DNA from: Acidobacteriota bacterium
Lineage (GTDB): Bacteria; Acidobacteriota; Terriglobia; Terriglobales; Acidobacteriaceae
Direction of reading: 5' to 3'
NCBI GenBank assembly: GCA_021781255.1
Contig: JAJXXG010001071.1
Coordinates: 1-10,363, forward strand
DNA: 10,363 nt
Below, in pieces: positions 1-7,064 of the stretch. Position 1 is the first letter of the stretch. Each line of letters opens with the position of its first letter. The notes below the pieces were generated by a model, which saw nothing but the letters and a program-made list of their open reading frames with translations, had not been told where the DNA came from and searched no databases. The translations under genes and the position numbers were made by a program.

Positions 1-7
1 GTAAAGC

Positions 8-1537
8 ATGTCTTCCCAGGAGAGAACAGAGATACGATTGCTTCCACAGACGCACGCGCGCACCGATTGGGCCGTGCTGTTTGGCATCGCTTCAGTGGTC
101 GTAGTGACGCACCTGCTGACCAATGGACGCTACGGCTTTCATCGTGACGAGTTGCAATTTCTGAGTGACGCGGGGCACCTTGACTGGGGATTTGTTTCGT
201 ACCCGCCGCTGACGCCATTGCTGGAACACATCGCCCTGTCGGCGTTCGGCTTGTCGATGGTGGGGCTGCGGCTTTTCTCAGTGATTGCGCAGGCTTCGGC
301 GATCGTCATTACCGGGCTGATGGCAAGCGAGCTGGGAGCGGGACGGCTTGCGCAGGCTGTGGCCGCGCTCGCGGTTGCGCTATCACCACTGCCGCTCTTC
401 AGCGGCACGGAGTTCCAATACACCAGCTTCGACTTCCTCTGGTGGACGCTGATTGCGTACTTCACGATTCGGCTGCTGAAGTCAGAGAATCCACGCTGGT
501 GGCTGGGGATTGGCGCGGCGGTTGGGCTGGGGCTGCAGACCAAATACTCGATCGTATTTTTTATCGCCGGGATTCTGGGTGGAGTTGCGCTGACGAGTGC
601 GCGGCGTTATGTGAAGAGCGTCTGGTTCTGGGGCGGCATTGCGCTGGCGCTGATTATCTTTCTGCCGAACTTTCTGTGGCTGGTGCGGCACGACTTCATC
701 TCCTACCACTTCCTGCAGCACATTCACAAACGTGACGTGGGCCAAGGGCGCGCGGACAACTTTCTGATTGATCAAGTGCTGATTTGCATCAATGTGTTCG
801 CGGTTCCACTGGCGATGACCGGACTCCTGTTTTATTTTCGCGAACGGCGCTATCGGATGCTGGGCTGGATGTACGTGATTCCGCTGGCGCTTTTTTATTT
901 CGCAAAGGGCCGGGGCTACTACCTAAGCGGGGCGTATCCGATGCTGCTGGCCGCGGGCGCGACGGGCGGCGAGCGCGTAATGGCGCTGCTGCGTCCGCGC
1001 AGCCGACGCATTATTACGACAGTCTTCATAAGCGGGCTGGCCCTGTGTGGCGCGTATGTGTGCGCGATTGTGCTGCCGCTGGCGGCATCGGGACCGCTGC
1101 GGGACTTTGCGCTGAAGCACAACGGCGACCTGCGCGAGGAGATTGGCTGGAATGAGCTGGTCAAAACCGTCGCGGGGATTCGCGACTCACTGCCTCTGGA
1201 ACAGCAGGCGAGCATGGGTGTGCTGGTGGGCAACTACGGCGAGCAGGGCGCAATTGAGATGCTTGGGCCTGCATACCACCTGCCCGCGCCAATCAGCATG
1301 ACCAACTCGGCCTGGCTGCGCGGCTACCCCACGCCGCCTCCGACAACGCTCATCGTGATCGGCTTCACGCGCAACGATGCGAACAAGGCCTTCATCGGCT
1401 GCCGTCTGGCTGGACATAATGGCAACAGCGCGGGCGTGAAGAATGAAGAGAGCCGTGGACATCCTGACATCTTTGTCTGCGGCCAGCCGCGCAAAGCCTG
1501 GCCTGTGTTCTGGCGGGACAACCAGCGGTTCGGATGA
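8..1537 (+). CDS. GT39/PMT_2-like membrane glycosyltransferase
   Basis: A 509-residue polytopic membrane protein of the GT-C fold, related to the PMT/ArnT (GT39, PMT_2) group, which move a sugar from a polyprenyl-phosphate donor to a lipid, glycan or protein on the outer face of the inner membrane. Seen: a first hydrophobic segment near residues 21-38, then the motif FHRDELQF (44-51), whose acidic pair (D47, E48) sits where GT-C enzymes keep the catalytic aspartate in the first periplasmic loop. YPPLTP (65-70) follows, as usual in this group, then about ten hydrophobic segments with the GLGLQTKYS stretch near 174-182. The last 150 residues are less hydrophobic and look like a soluble tail. 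The ATG at 8 is the only early in-frame start; its ribosome site lies mostly outside the window. The acceptor and sugar cannot be told. Family is fairly certain, substrate unknown. Confidence 0.85.
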   Translation: MSSQERTEIRLLPQTHARTDWAVLFGIASVVVVTHLLTNGRYGFHRDELQFLSDAGHLDWGFVSYPPLTPLLEHIALSAFGLSMVGLRLFSVIAQASAIVITGLMASELGAGRLAQAVAALAVALSPLPLFSGTEFQYTSFDFLWWTLIAYFTIRLLKSENPRWWLGIGAAVGLGLQTKYSIVFFIAGILGGVALTSARRYVKSVWFWGGIALALIIFLPNFLWLVRHDFISYHFLQHIHKRDVGQGRADNFLIDQVLICINVFAVPLAMTGLLFYFRERRYRMLGWMYVIPLALFYFAKGRGYYLSGAYPMLLAAGATGGERVMALLRPRSRRIITTVFISGLALCGAYVCAIVLPLAASGPLRDFALKHNGDLREEIGWNELVKTVAGIRDSLPLEQQASMGVLVGNYGEQGAIEMLGPAYHLPAPISMTNSAWLRGYPTPPPTTLIVIGFTRNDANKAFIGCRLAGHNGNSAGVKNEESRGHPDIFVCGQPRKAWPVFWRDNQRFG

Positions 1538-1540
1538 GGC

Positions 1541-1557
1541 GAACGCGCGCGGCGTTC
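1541..1557. terminator. Hairpin between convergent genes
   Basis: GAACGC (1541-1546), a 5-base loop, then GCGTTC (1552-1557): a perfect 6-bp stem in the 18-base gap between two convergent stop codons, overlapping the stop of the CAP gene (1558-1556). It could stop transcription from both sides. There is no T-run on either strand, so a classic intrinsic terminator is not shown. Confidence 0.35.
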
Positions 1558-2356
1558 AGTAGAGAAGCACGGCTACGCGGTAGGCCGTGAATGTGCCCTC
1601 AACGCCCCGCGCGGGACAACTGCCGATGGATGCATAGCGATAGCGCCTGGATGAAAGTTTCTGCTGAAGCGCATCGGGCAGTTGGGCCAGTTCGGAATCC
1701 TGCCAGCGCATGACGAAATGCGCCTGGAGGCCGCTGCGCGAGGATGGAATGCCCTGATCCGCAACGCAGGCAGCGCGCGCCTGCGCGGGATCGGCAAGGA
1801 CGGAAACACCGCTGGGCCGGAGCATCTGTGCGACACGTGCCTCAACCTGCTGGCGAGAGAGCGCCACCACGTTGCGCGAATAATCGGCTGTTGCGTAGAG
1901 CTCTCCGCGAATGGCCACGACGGCAATGCCCGCCCGGTTTACTTCAGGGTTGAGCAGGTTGGAGCGGTGGCCCGGCGAGTGCATCCACTCATTGTGAATT
2001 TCGGCGGGTGAAGAACCGACGGCGACATTCTCCTCAATCAGGTTGAAGTGTGCACCGGCCTCGCCGGCACGATTCGCGAGGTCGGGCTCGCCGCCATAAC
2101 GGTGTGAAATGGGGCCTTCAGCGGCCATGCGCAGACAGTGCCGGCGGGCTGCGTCAGCGAGCGCCGGATCCCATTCAAGCTGCCCCGCTCCAGATTGCGC
2201 GCGGGCGTTATTTGCGAGCGCAAACAACTGCTCTGCCTCGGCGGGCATCACCCTGCCCGCTCCCTGTTGCGCGTCCGAGGACCTCTGCGCGCATGCGCCG
2301 GTTATAGCGCCGAGCAGCACCAAACACAAAAACAGACCGCTCCGTACTCTATCCAT
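1556..2356 (-). CDS. Exported CAP/SCP-domain protein
   Basis: A 266-residue secreted protein with a CAP (SCP/PR-1, YkwD-like) domain. I chose the ATG at 2356 over the longer reading from 2446 because a signal peptide starts there (MDR then a hydrophobic run to residue 19) and GAAAGG lies just upstream. The signal ends at GACAQ (20-24): cleavage after ACA by signal peptidase I or lipidation at C22; the residue before GA is T, a poor lipobox, so this is open. CAP domain is roughly 38-175: LANNARAQSG (47-56), SHR (84-86), EENV (108-111), EWMHSPGHRSNLL (123-135). H85, E109, E123 and H130 match the conserved CAP cavity residues. About 90 residues follow (178-266) that I do not recognise, with two cysteines and a Tyr end. 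Bacterial CAP proteins are mostly of unknown function. The gene is divergent from the dppC-like gene with about 50 bases between starts. Confidence 0.85.
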   Translation of the reverse strand: MDRVRSGLFLCLVLLGAITGACAQRSSDAQQGAGRVMPAEAEQLFALANNARAQSGAGQLEWDPALADAARRHCLRMAAEGPISHRYGGEPDLANRAGEAGAHFNLIEENVAVGSSPAEIHNEWMHSPGHRSNLLNPEVNRAGIAVVAIRGELYATADYSRNVVALSRQQVEARVAQMLRPSGVSVLADPAQARAACVADQGIPSSRSGLQAHFVMRWQDSELAQLPDALQQKLSSRRYRYASIGSCPARGVEGTFTAYRVAVLLY

Positions 2357-2408
2357 ATCCCTTTCAACACTACTCCACTGCGGTGGTCGCGGTATTCTTT
2401 CTGTGCCA

Positions 2409-3269
2409 ATGCCTTTTTCATCCGCAACGCTGTTCCGCAAGCTCATCAGCCGCCAACCGCTGGCGTTGGCGGGCGTGGTGCTGCTGGCAGGTTTCGTGCT
2501 GGGCGGCCTGGCCGCGCCGTGGCTTGCGCCTTACAATCCCGCAGCCATCGACCTGGTGCATCGACTTGAAGGCCCGTCCAATGCTCATCCGGCAGGAACC
2601 GACGAACTGGGACGCGACACGCTCTCGCGCCTGTTGTGGGGCGCGCGCTTGTCGTTGGCTGTCTCAGTGAGTGTGGTCGCGGTTTCGCTGGCGCTGGGAC
2701 TGACCGTGGGCGGCCTGGCCGGCTACCAGGGGGGGTGGATCGATACTGCACTCAGCACCTTTGCCATGAACACCTTTCTAGCTCTTCCGGGAATCCTGCT
2801 GGCCATTGCTTTTGCAGCTTTCATGGGGCCGGGGTTTACCAATCTGGTTCTGGCATTGTCCATTGGCGGCTGGGCCGGCTATGCGCGCCTGGTGCGTGCC
2901 CAGGTGATGGCGGTGCGCGAGCGCGAGTATGTGGACGCGGCGCGCGCGCTGGGCGCCAGCGGACTGCGCATCTTCTTTCGGCACATCCTGCCGAACATAG
3001 TGCAGCCCATCCTGGTGCAGGCAGCTATTGGCATGGCCGGAGTGATTCTTGCGGAGGCGACGCTGTCGTTCCTTGGCCTGGGGATTCCAGCGCCTGCGCC
3101 GAGCTGGGGCGCGATGCTCAACGACGCCCGGCTGCACCTGTTCGATTCACCGCGGCTGGTGCTGCTGCCAGCAGCAGCGGTCGCCGGCGCTGTGCTCGGT
3201 TTCAATTTTCTTGGCGACGCGCTGCGCGATCAACTTGACCCTCGCACACGGCTCGAAATCGGGTTATGA
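2409..3269 (+). CDS. DppC/OppC-type ABC transporter permease
   Basis: A 286-residue inner-membrane permease subunit of a peptide/oligopeptide/nickel-type ABC importer (BPD_transp_1 with the DppC N-terminal segment). Seen: N-terminal membrane helix (about 17-37) ending in APWLAPYNP, then the family signature GTDELGRDTLSRLLWGARLSL (about 61-81), five more hydrophobic segments, and the EAA loop REREYVDAARALGAS followed by FRHILPN, which docks on the ATPase. The ATG at 2409 begins MPFSSATLF; an in-frame GTG lies two codons earlier (2403), and neither has a clear Shine-Dalgarno site. An upstream extension to 2109 would run through the divergent CAP gene and is not believable. DppC needs a DppB partner, one or two ATPases and a binding protein; only a DppB appears here (4264-5199), on the opposite strand. 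Next gene starts 7 bases downstream. Substrate cannot be told. Confidence 0.92.
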   Translation: MPFSSATLFRKLISRQPLALAGVVLLAGFVLGGLAAPWLAPYNPAAIDLVHRLEGPSNAHPAGTDELGRDTLSRLLWGARLSLAVSVSVVAVSLALGLTVGGLAGYQGGWIDTALSTFAMNTFLALPGILLAIAFAAFMGPGFTNLVLALSIGGWAGYARLVRAQVMAVREREYVDAARALGASGLRIFFRHILPNIVQPILVQAAIGMAGVILAEATLSFLGLGIPAPAPSWGAMLNDARLHLFDSPRLVLLPAAAVAGAVLGFNFLGDALRDQLDPRTRLEIGL

Positions 3270-3276
3270 TGCAGCC

Positions 3277-3768
3277 ATGATTACGCTGCACAAAGGCGAC
3301 TGCGAGCACTGCCACAGCACATACCGCTACACGCTCTGGGACGCTCTCTTCGGAGAATACTCCTATGCGTACTGCGATACGTGCGGGATGCTTGCCACCA
3401 TCTACGACACCAGCGAGAACGCTGAAAACCTGCCGGCCACAGCCAGGAAGTACCGGCAGATTGACGCCTCATGGGAACCATTTCTCGCTCCCTGCGATTG
3501 CGGCGGTCACTTCAAAAAGGGAGCTGTGCCGCGCTGCGTTCACTGCAGGGAGCCTCTCTCCGCCGAGTACGCAGCTGCGCATATTGCGCGGAATGTAAGG
3601 GGCGCGGCGAAGAACTGGGTTTGGCAGGGCAACTGGGAAGACCGGCTCTGCATGGCGATTTCCGATCCCAAGGCATATGGAAATCTGCGCCATACGGTCG
3701 ATCCCTTTCTTGAGGGAAAAGAAGCGAAATCGGGCAAGGGAGAAGGGATACTTGGCCTGGACCTATGA
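3277..3768 (+). CDS. Double zinc-ribbon protein of unknown function
   Basis: A 163-residue soluble protein that I do not recognise as a named family. Seen: CEHC (9-12) with CDTC (33-36), a four-cysteine set that looks like one zinc ribbon, then CDCGG (73-77) with CVHC (87-90), a second set. The rest is aromatic-rich (Y, W) with a charged tail ending GKGEGILGLDL. No signal peptide, no membrane segment. The ATG at 3277 is preferred because it lies 7 bases after the dppC-like stop, while the open frame further up overlaps dppC by over 200 bases; its own ribosome site is weak, so coupling to dppC translation is possible. Its stop overlaps the metallophosphoesterase start (ATGA), which ties the two genes into one transcript. 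Zinc binding is inferred from the cysteine spacing only; it could be an RNA-, DNA- or protein-binding adaptor. Confidence 0.75.
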   Translation: MITLHKGDCEHCHSTYRYTLWDALFGEYSYAYCDTCGMLATIYDTSENAENLPATARKYRQIDASWEPFLAPCDCGGHFKKGAVPRCVHCREPLSAEYAAAHIARNVRGAAKNWVWQGNWEDRLCMAISDPKAYGNLRHTVDPFLEGKEAKSGKGEGILGLDL

Positions 3769-4235
3769 AAATTGGCGTGGTCAGCGACACCCATGGGCTG
3801 CTGCGCCCTGAGGTGCTGCCCGCGCTGGCCGGCGTTGAGCATATCCTGCACCTGGGCGACGTGGGCAGCCCGGCGATTCTCAAGGCACTGGCGGAGGTGG
3901 CGCCCGTGCATGCCATACGCGGCAACGTGGACCGCTCCGGGCCGTGCAGCCGCCTGCCGGAAACGGATGTGCTGCTGTTTGAAGGCTGCTATCTCTACCT
4001 GCTGCACGATCTGAGCACGCTGCATCTGGATCCCGCCGCCGCAAAGTTTTCTGCCGTTCTCTACGGCCATACCCATCGGCCACACATCGAACGACGAAGA
4101 CACGTGCTCTATTTGAATCCCGGCTCGTGCGGGCCACGGAGGTTTGAGCTGCCCGTCACCGTGGCGCTGCTGAACATTGGCCGCAATGGCATGCTGGATG
4201 CAGAGATCGTTCCTCTTGAAATCCCTGCGCAGTAG
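3765..4235 (+). CDS. YfcE/MJ0936-type metallophosphoesterase
   Basis: A 156-residue calcineurin-like phosphoesterase (Metallophos_2, YfcE/MJ0936 group), a cytosolic enzyme that uses two metal ions to cleave phosphodiester or phosphomonoester bonds. Seen motifs in order: SDTH (7-10), LGD (30-32), GNVD (53-56), the single His H81, GHTH (101-104) and NPGSCG near 123. These supply D8, H10, D32, N54, H81, H102 and H104, the expected metal ligands. The usual HGH motif reads HDL here, so the ligand His stays but the following GH is lost. Full length for the family. The start codon overlaps the previous stop by four bases, so translation is probably coupled. The physiological substrate is unknown for most of the family; family call sure, substrate not. 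Confidence 0.9.
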   Translation: MKIGVVSDTHGLLRPEVLPALAGVEHILHLGDVGSPAILKALAEVAPVHAIRGNVDRSGPCSRLPETDVLLFEGCYLYLLHDLSTLHLDPAAAKFSAVLYGHTHRPHIERRRHVLYLNPGSCGPRRFELPVTVALLNIGRNGMLDAEIVPLEIPAQ

Positions 4236-4240
4236 CGCAG
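4225..4240. terminator. Hairpin over the metallophosphoesterase stop codon
   Basis: CTGCGC (4225-4230), loop AGTA, GCGCAG (4235-4240): a perfect 6-bp stem with a four-base loop that covers the TAG stop (4233-4235). It lies in the 28-base gap between two convergent genes and could end transcription from both sides. No T-run follows on either strand. Confidence 0.35.
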
Positions 4241-4263
4241 ACATGCGCCGAAGTGGATGGCGG

Positions 4264-5199
4264 CTATTGCATGCGCGGATTTACCCAGCGATAGACCACG
4301 TCGGTGAGCAGATTCACCAGGACATAGGTGAGACCGATGGAGAGCAGGCAGCCCTGCACCAGCGCATAATCGCGGTTGGAAATAGCGCTGACCACGAGGC
4401 GGCCGAGGCCCGGCCAACTGAAGATGGTTTCCGTCACAATGGCGCCGGCCAGCAGTGCGCCAAACTGCAGGCCTACGACCGTAACAATGGGGACCAGCGC
4501 GTTGGGCAGCGCGTGGCGACATACAACGGCAGACTCCGTGAGGCCCTTGGCGCGCGCAGTGCGGATGTAGTCCTGGCCCAACTCCTCCAGCATGGCGGTT
4601 CTCACCATGCGGGTGAGAATGGCGGCCAGTGAAGCGCCCATGGCGAGTGAAGGCAGCACGAGGTACTCCCAGTGGATGCCGCCGCGCGCGCCACCGGGAC
4701 CGGCGCCAGAGACTGGAAGCCATCCCAATTTGATGGAAAAAATCAGGATAAGAACCGGGCCCAGCGCGATCCCGGGGACGGAGAGGCCGAAGAGGCTCAC
4801 GATGGAAAGCGCCTGATCCAGCAATCTCCCGCGCTGCACCGCCGCAAGAATTCCTGCGGGAAGAGCCATGACGAGCCCGAGCGCCAACGCCGTGCATGTG
4901 AGCGCCAGCGTATAGGGGTAGCGAGCGGTAATGAGGTGGGCCACGGAGTCGTGCAGTCGGATAGAACTGCCGAGGTCGCCGTGCAGCACGCCATTCCAGT
5001 AGGACAGATATTGCGCCCAGAGGGGTTTATCGAGCCCGTACTGATGACGCAGAGCACCGACATCTGCCGGAGTGGCACCTTCGCCGAGCATCTGCAGAAT
5101 GGGATCGCCGGGAACCAGGTGAATGAGCAGAAACACCAGCGAGACCACCAGCCAGACGACCGGGAGGGTGAGAACGAGTCGGATGAGGATCTGCTTCAT
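4264..5199 (-). CDS. DppB/OppB-type ABC transporter permease
   Basis: A 311-residue inner-membrane permease subunit of a peptide/oligopeptide/nickel-type ABC importer, partner type to DppC. Seen: the DppB-type start with a first helix (about 4-25) into FLLIHLVPGDPI, the YGLDKPLWAQYLSYWNGVLHGDLG region (motif parts at about 54-77), further hydrophobic segments, and the EAA loop EELGQDYIRTARAKGL followed by CRHALPN, which contacts the ATPase. The C-terminus ends VVYRWVNPRMQ, the normal family end. I chose the ATG at 5199 because family members start just before the first helix and GGGAAG lies 6 bases upstream; an ATG seven codons earlier (5220) is possible. It is downstream of two same-strand membrane genes with a 142-base gap, and it converges on the run containing its expected partner dppC. 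Substrate not readable. Confidence 0.92.
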   Translation of the reverse strand: MKQILIRLVLTLPVVWLVVSLVFLLIHLVPGDPILQMLGEGATPADVGALRHQYGLDKPLWAQYLSYWNGVLHGDLGSSIRLHDSVAHLITARYPYTLALTCTALALGLVMALPAGILAAVQRGRLLDQALSIVSLFGLSVPGIALGPVLILIFSIKLGWLPVSGAGPGGARGGIHWEYLVLPSLAMGASLAAILTRMVRTAMLEELGQDYIRTARAKGLTESAVVCRHALPNALVPIVTVVGLQFGALLAGAIVTETIFSWPGLGRLVVSAISNRDYALVQGCLLSIGLTYVLVNLLTDVVYRWVNPRMQ

Positions 5200-5293
5200 G
5201 GCTCGCTTCCCACGATACATCAGGGCAAGGCATCAGAAACTGAGTAGCCTGCTGCCGGACAATCGTTGCCCGACTCGTTAGGCACGGGGGAGC

Positions 5294-5310
5294 GCGAAGA
5301 CATACTTCGC
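5294..5310. terminator. Weak hairpin after the first GT-C-like gene
   Basis: GCGAAG (5294-5299), loop acata, CTTCGC (5305-5310): a perfect 6-bp stem about 30 bases past the stop of the minus-strand gene at 5342-6910 and about 95 bases before the dppB-like start. No T-run follows, so it is a weak terminator or attenuator candidate only. Confidence 0.25.
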
Positions 5311-5341
5311 ACAGCCTGCTTCTTGGCCGAGACAGTCGGCG

Positions 5342-6910
5342 CTACTGCTGCGCGGGGGCAACTGCCGGAGGACACACAGCGGAGGTTTTGGCGTACAACA
5401 CATAGTGATCACCGTCCCAAGCCTTCTCGCGCATCACCACTTGCCAACCGGGTGTATGCCGCAAAAGATAAGCAAGGGGTGCCGCTTCCTTCACCAGGAC
5501 ATGGTCAAAACGGTACTTGTCCATCAACTCGAGGGAGTTCTGGTCCGCCATGATGGCCAAGTAGGCCGGCAGCACACCGGAGTGATCGAAGCTGTCCATT
5601 CGCGTATCAATCGCGCTTGGTTTCGATTCGAAATCCATCATGCCGCCGATGTAGTCCCAATTGAGCGTTCTCCATGAAGGTTGAACAGACCGAATGGTCT
5701 GCATTGGAAACATCATGGCCTGCATCTTCTTGAGAGCAGCCTCGGTGGGAAACATGAAGACCACGACGGCAATGGCTGCAGCCACCATGAGCGCATTCAT
5801 TGCCGGGATGGTTTTTTTATCTGACTCCAGGCAGAATGCGCGCTCGAAGTCCCGCGCCAGCATCGGCGTGGTGATGACAGCCGCAAGAAACAGGAAGCGA
5901 AGGTGAGCGAATGCCGAATACCACGCCAGAAAGACAAACGCCATCTCGTAAATCTTCCACTTGCGCGCGCGCATCGCATTGGCCAGCACCATAAGCACAA
6001 TCGCCGCAACCGCCATCTTGCCCTCGCGCATCGATAGGTTCAGCGGCTGCCATTCCGCGATGACGGAGACGCTCAGCTTCTGCTTGAACGCCATGTCGAG
6101 CGGCTCCCACATCAGCCGCCAGCCGTAGGGGTTCACAATCAGTGCCGCCACGCTGGCGCCAAGCACAGCGAGCAGACGATTGCGCACAGGGGCAGCAAAC
6201 GCCTGCTGCTCAAACACGCCCGCCGTGAATGAGAACAATCCGCATGCAATGTAAATCGCAAGAAGGATAATGCCGATGAACCACGTGCCGTGCAGGTTGA
6301 TCCACAGACAGAACAGCGGCGGCAGAAGCCACAGAATGCGATGGTTGCCCTTCTCTGACTCTTCCAGGATGAACAGTTCTGCCGACATCGCAAGATAAGC
6401 GATGGCGATGGTGCGAGCGCCGGAGTTGACTGTCATCAGCACAAGACCAATGGCCGCCGCCCAGAACGCAGCTCCTGCATGACGCGAAAGCCGGTAGCCG
6501 CGCCAATAAAGAAGCAGCGTGTTGACGCCGAACACAAGCCACGTTACCAGATAGATTCCCTGCAGCCCGAGAGACTGATAGCTGAACCAGTAGGGAAGCT
6601 CCGCAAGCCATTCCCAGTTGATCCAGCGCTGACCAACCACGGTGAATGAATACGGGTCAGTCTGGATGAAGTGATGCGTGGTGAGAAGATAACGGGCGTC
6701 CGCAAGGTGCCACCAGATGTCCGGGTCGACCAGCAGAGTTCTTGCGAAGTTCAACGTAGGCGCAATCAGCATTGGCACCATCAGCAAGAGAGCAATGTTC
6801 ATCGCATGCCGACCGAAGATTCGATTGAACACGCGCACCCAGGGAGAGGCTTCTCCAGAGGGGCTGGAACCTGCGGGAGTGGTGGTCTGTTCTGCTGGCG
6901 TGGCTTCCAT
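5342..6910 (-). CDS. GT-C-like multi-pass membrane protein, paralogue A
   Basis: A 522-residue polytopic membrane protein. Residues 1-35 are soluble, rich in T, P, S; a first helix runs about 37-60. DPDIWWHLADAR (62-73) follows directly, then TDPYSFTVVGQRWINWEWLAEL (motif parts 84-105) and about nine more hydrophobic segments to near residue 400. A soluble C-terminal part carries AIDTRMDSF (433-441), LMDKYRFDHVLV and HTPGWQVVMREKAW. This order (DPDxWWHL loop, a WxNxEWLAE stretch, an xIDxR motif, and a 'dry-end' domain with a PGW motif) matches, from memory, a widespread uncharacterised bacterial membrane family of GT-C-like fold; donor and acceptor are unknown. The acidic DPD loop is where GT-C enzymes keep their catalytic acid, so a sugar transferase role is a fair inference only. 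It is a tandem copy of the gene at 7065-8651 and sits 154 bases downstream of it. Confidence 0.7.
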   Translation of the reverse strand: MEATPAEQTTTPAGSSPSGEASPWVRVFNRIFGRHAMNIALLLMVPMLIAPTLNFARTLLVDPDIWWHLADARYLLTTHHFIQTDPYSFTVVGQRWINWEWLAELPYWFSYQSLGLQGIYLVTWLVFGVNTLLLYWRGYRLSRHAGAAFWAAAIGLVLMTVNSGARTIAIAYLAMSAELFILEESEKGNHRILWLLPPLFCLWINLHGTWFIGIILLAIYIACGLFSFTAGVFEQQAFAAPVRNRLLAVLGASVAALIVNPYGWRLMWEPLDMAFKQKLSVSVIAEWQPLNLSMREGKMAVAAIVLMVLANAMRARKWKIYEMAFVFLAWYSAFAHLRFLFLAAVITTPMLARDFERAFCLESDKKTIPAMNALMVAAAIAVVVFMFPTEAALKKMQAMMFPMQTIRSVQPSWRTLNWDYIGGMMDFESKPSAIDTRMDSFDHSGVLPAYLAIMADQNSLELMDKYRFDHVLVKEAAPLAYLLRHTPGWQVVMREKAWDGDHYVLYAKTSAVCPPAVAPAQQ

Positions 6911-6975
6911 GCAACTACCCTACCTGTACAGCGGCTGCGGAGGAAAGAGGTCCGCAAAAAGAATGTTGATCCATT
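5342..6975 (-). repeat. Tandem duplication, copy A (gene plus leader)
   Basis: Copy A of a direct tandem duplication. The coding part matches copy B codon for codon over nearly the whole length (A position p lines up with B position p+1741 around 6060-6150). Similarity goes on about 65 bases upstream of the start codon into 6911-6975, with one single-base indel, so the unit includes its leader. The 3' boundary near the stop is not clear. By hand, protein identity is about 80 percent overall. Confidence 0.85.
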
Positions 6976-6999
6976 CTCCGCGGTCTCTGCGGTTGATTG

Positions 7000-7013
7000 C
7001 TGCCGATCGGCAG
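7000..7013. promoter_or_regulatory. 14-base perfect palindrome between the paralogues
   Basis: CTGCCGATCGGCAG reads the same on both strands. It lies about 90 bases upstream of the start of paralogue A, between it and the stop of paralogue B, and directly touches the hairpin at 7014-7037. It is outside the part shared with the leader of copy B. A regulator half-site pair is the plain reading; no regulator is assigned. Confidence 0.4.
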
Positions 7014-7037
7014 GGAGCGCAAGTGTGGAAGCGCTCC
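7014..7037. terminator. Hairpin after paralogue B
   Basis: GGAGCGC (7014-7020), a 10-base loop, then GCGCTCC (7031-7037): a perfect 7-bp GC stem about 28 bases past the stop of the minus-strand gene ending at 7065. It is a candidate end of transcript for paralogue B, but no T-run follows in the minus direction, so read-through into paralogue A is possible. Confidence 0.4.
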
Positions 7038-7064
7038 GGTTTCCTCAATGCCTGCGCATGAGTG

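Noticed and set aside
2109..2408. N-terminal extension of the dppC-like gene by 100 codons
   Set aside because: It is antisense to the CAP signal peptide and domain, and family members start near MPFSS at 2409.
3540..4244. Long open frame on the minus strand opposite the zinc-ribbon and phosphoesterase genes
   Set aside because: It is a shadow frame in GC-rich DNA; the plus strand has clear family motifs across the same bases and the minus product has no recognisable motif.
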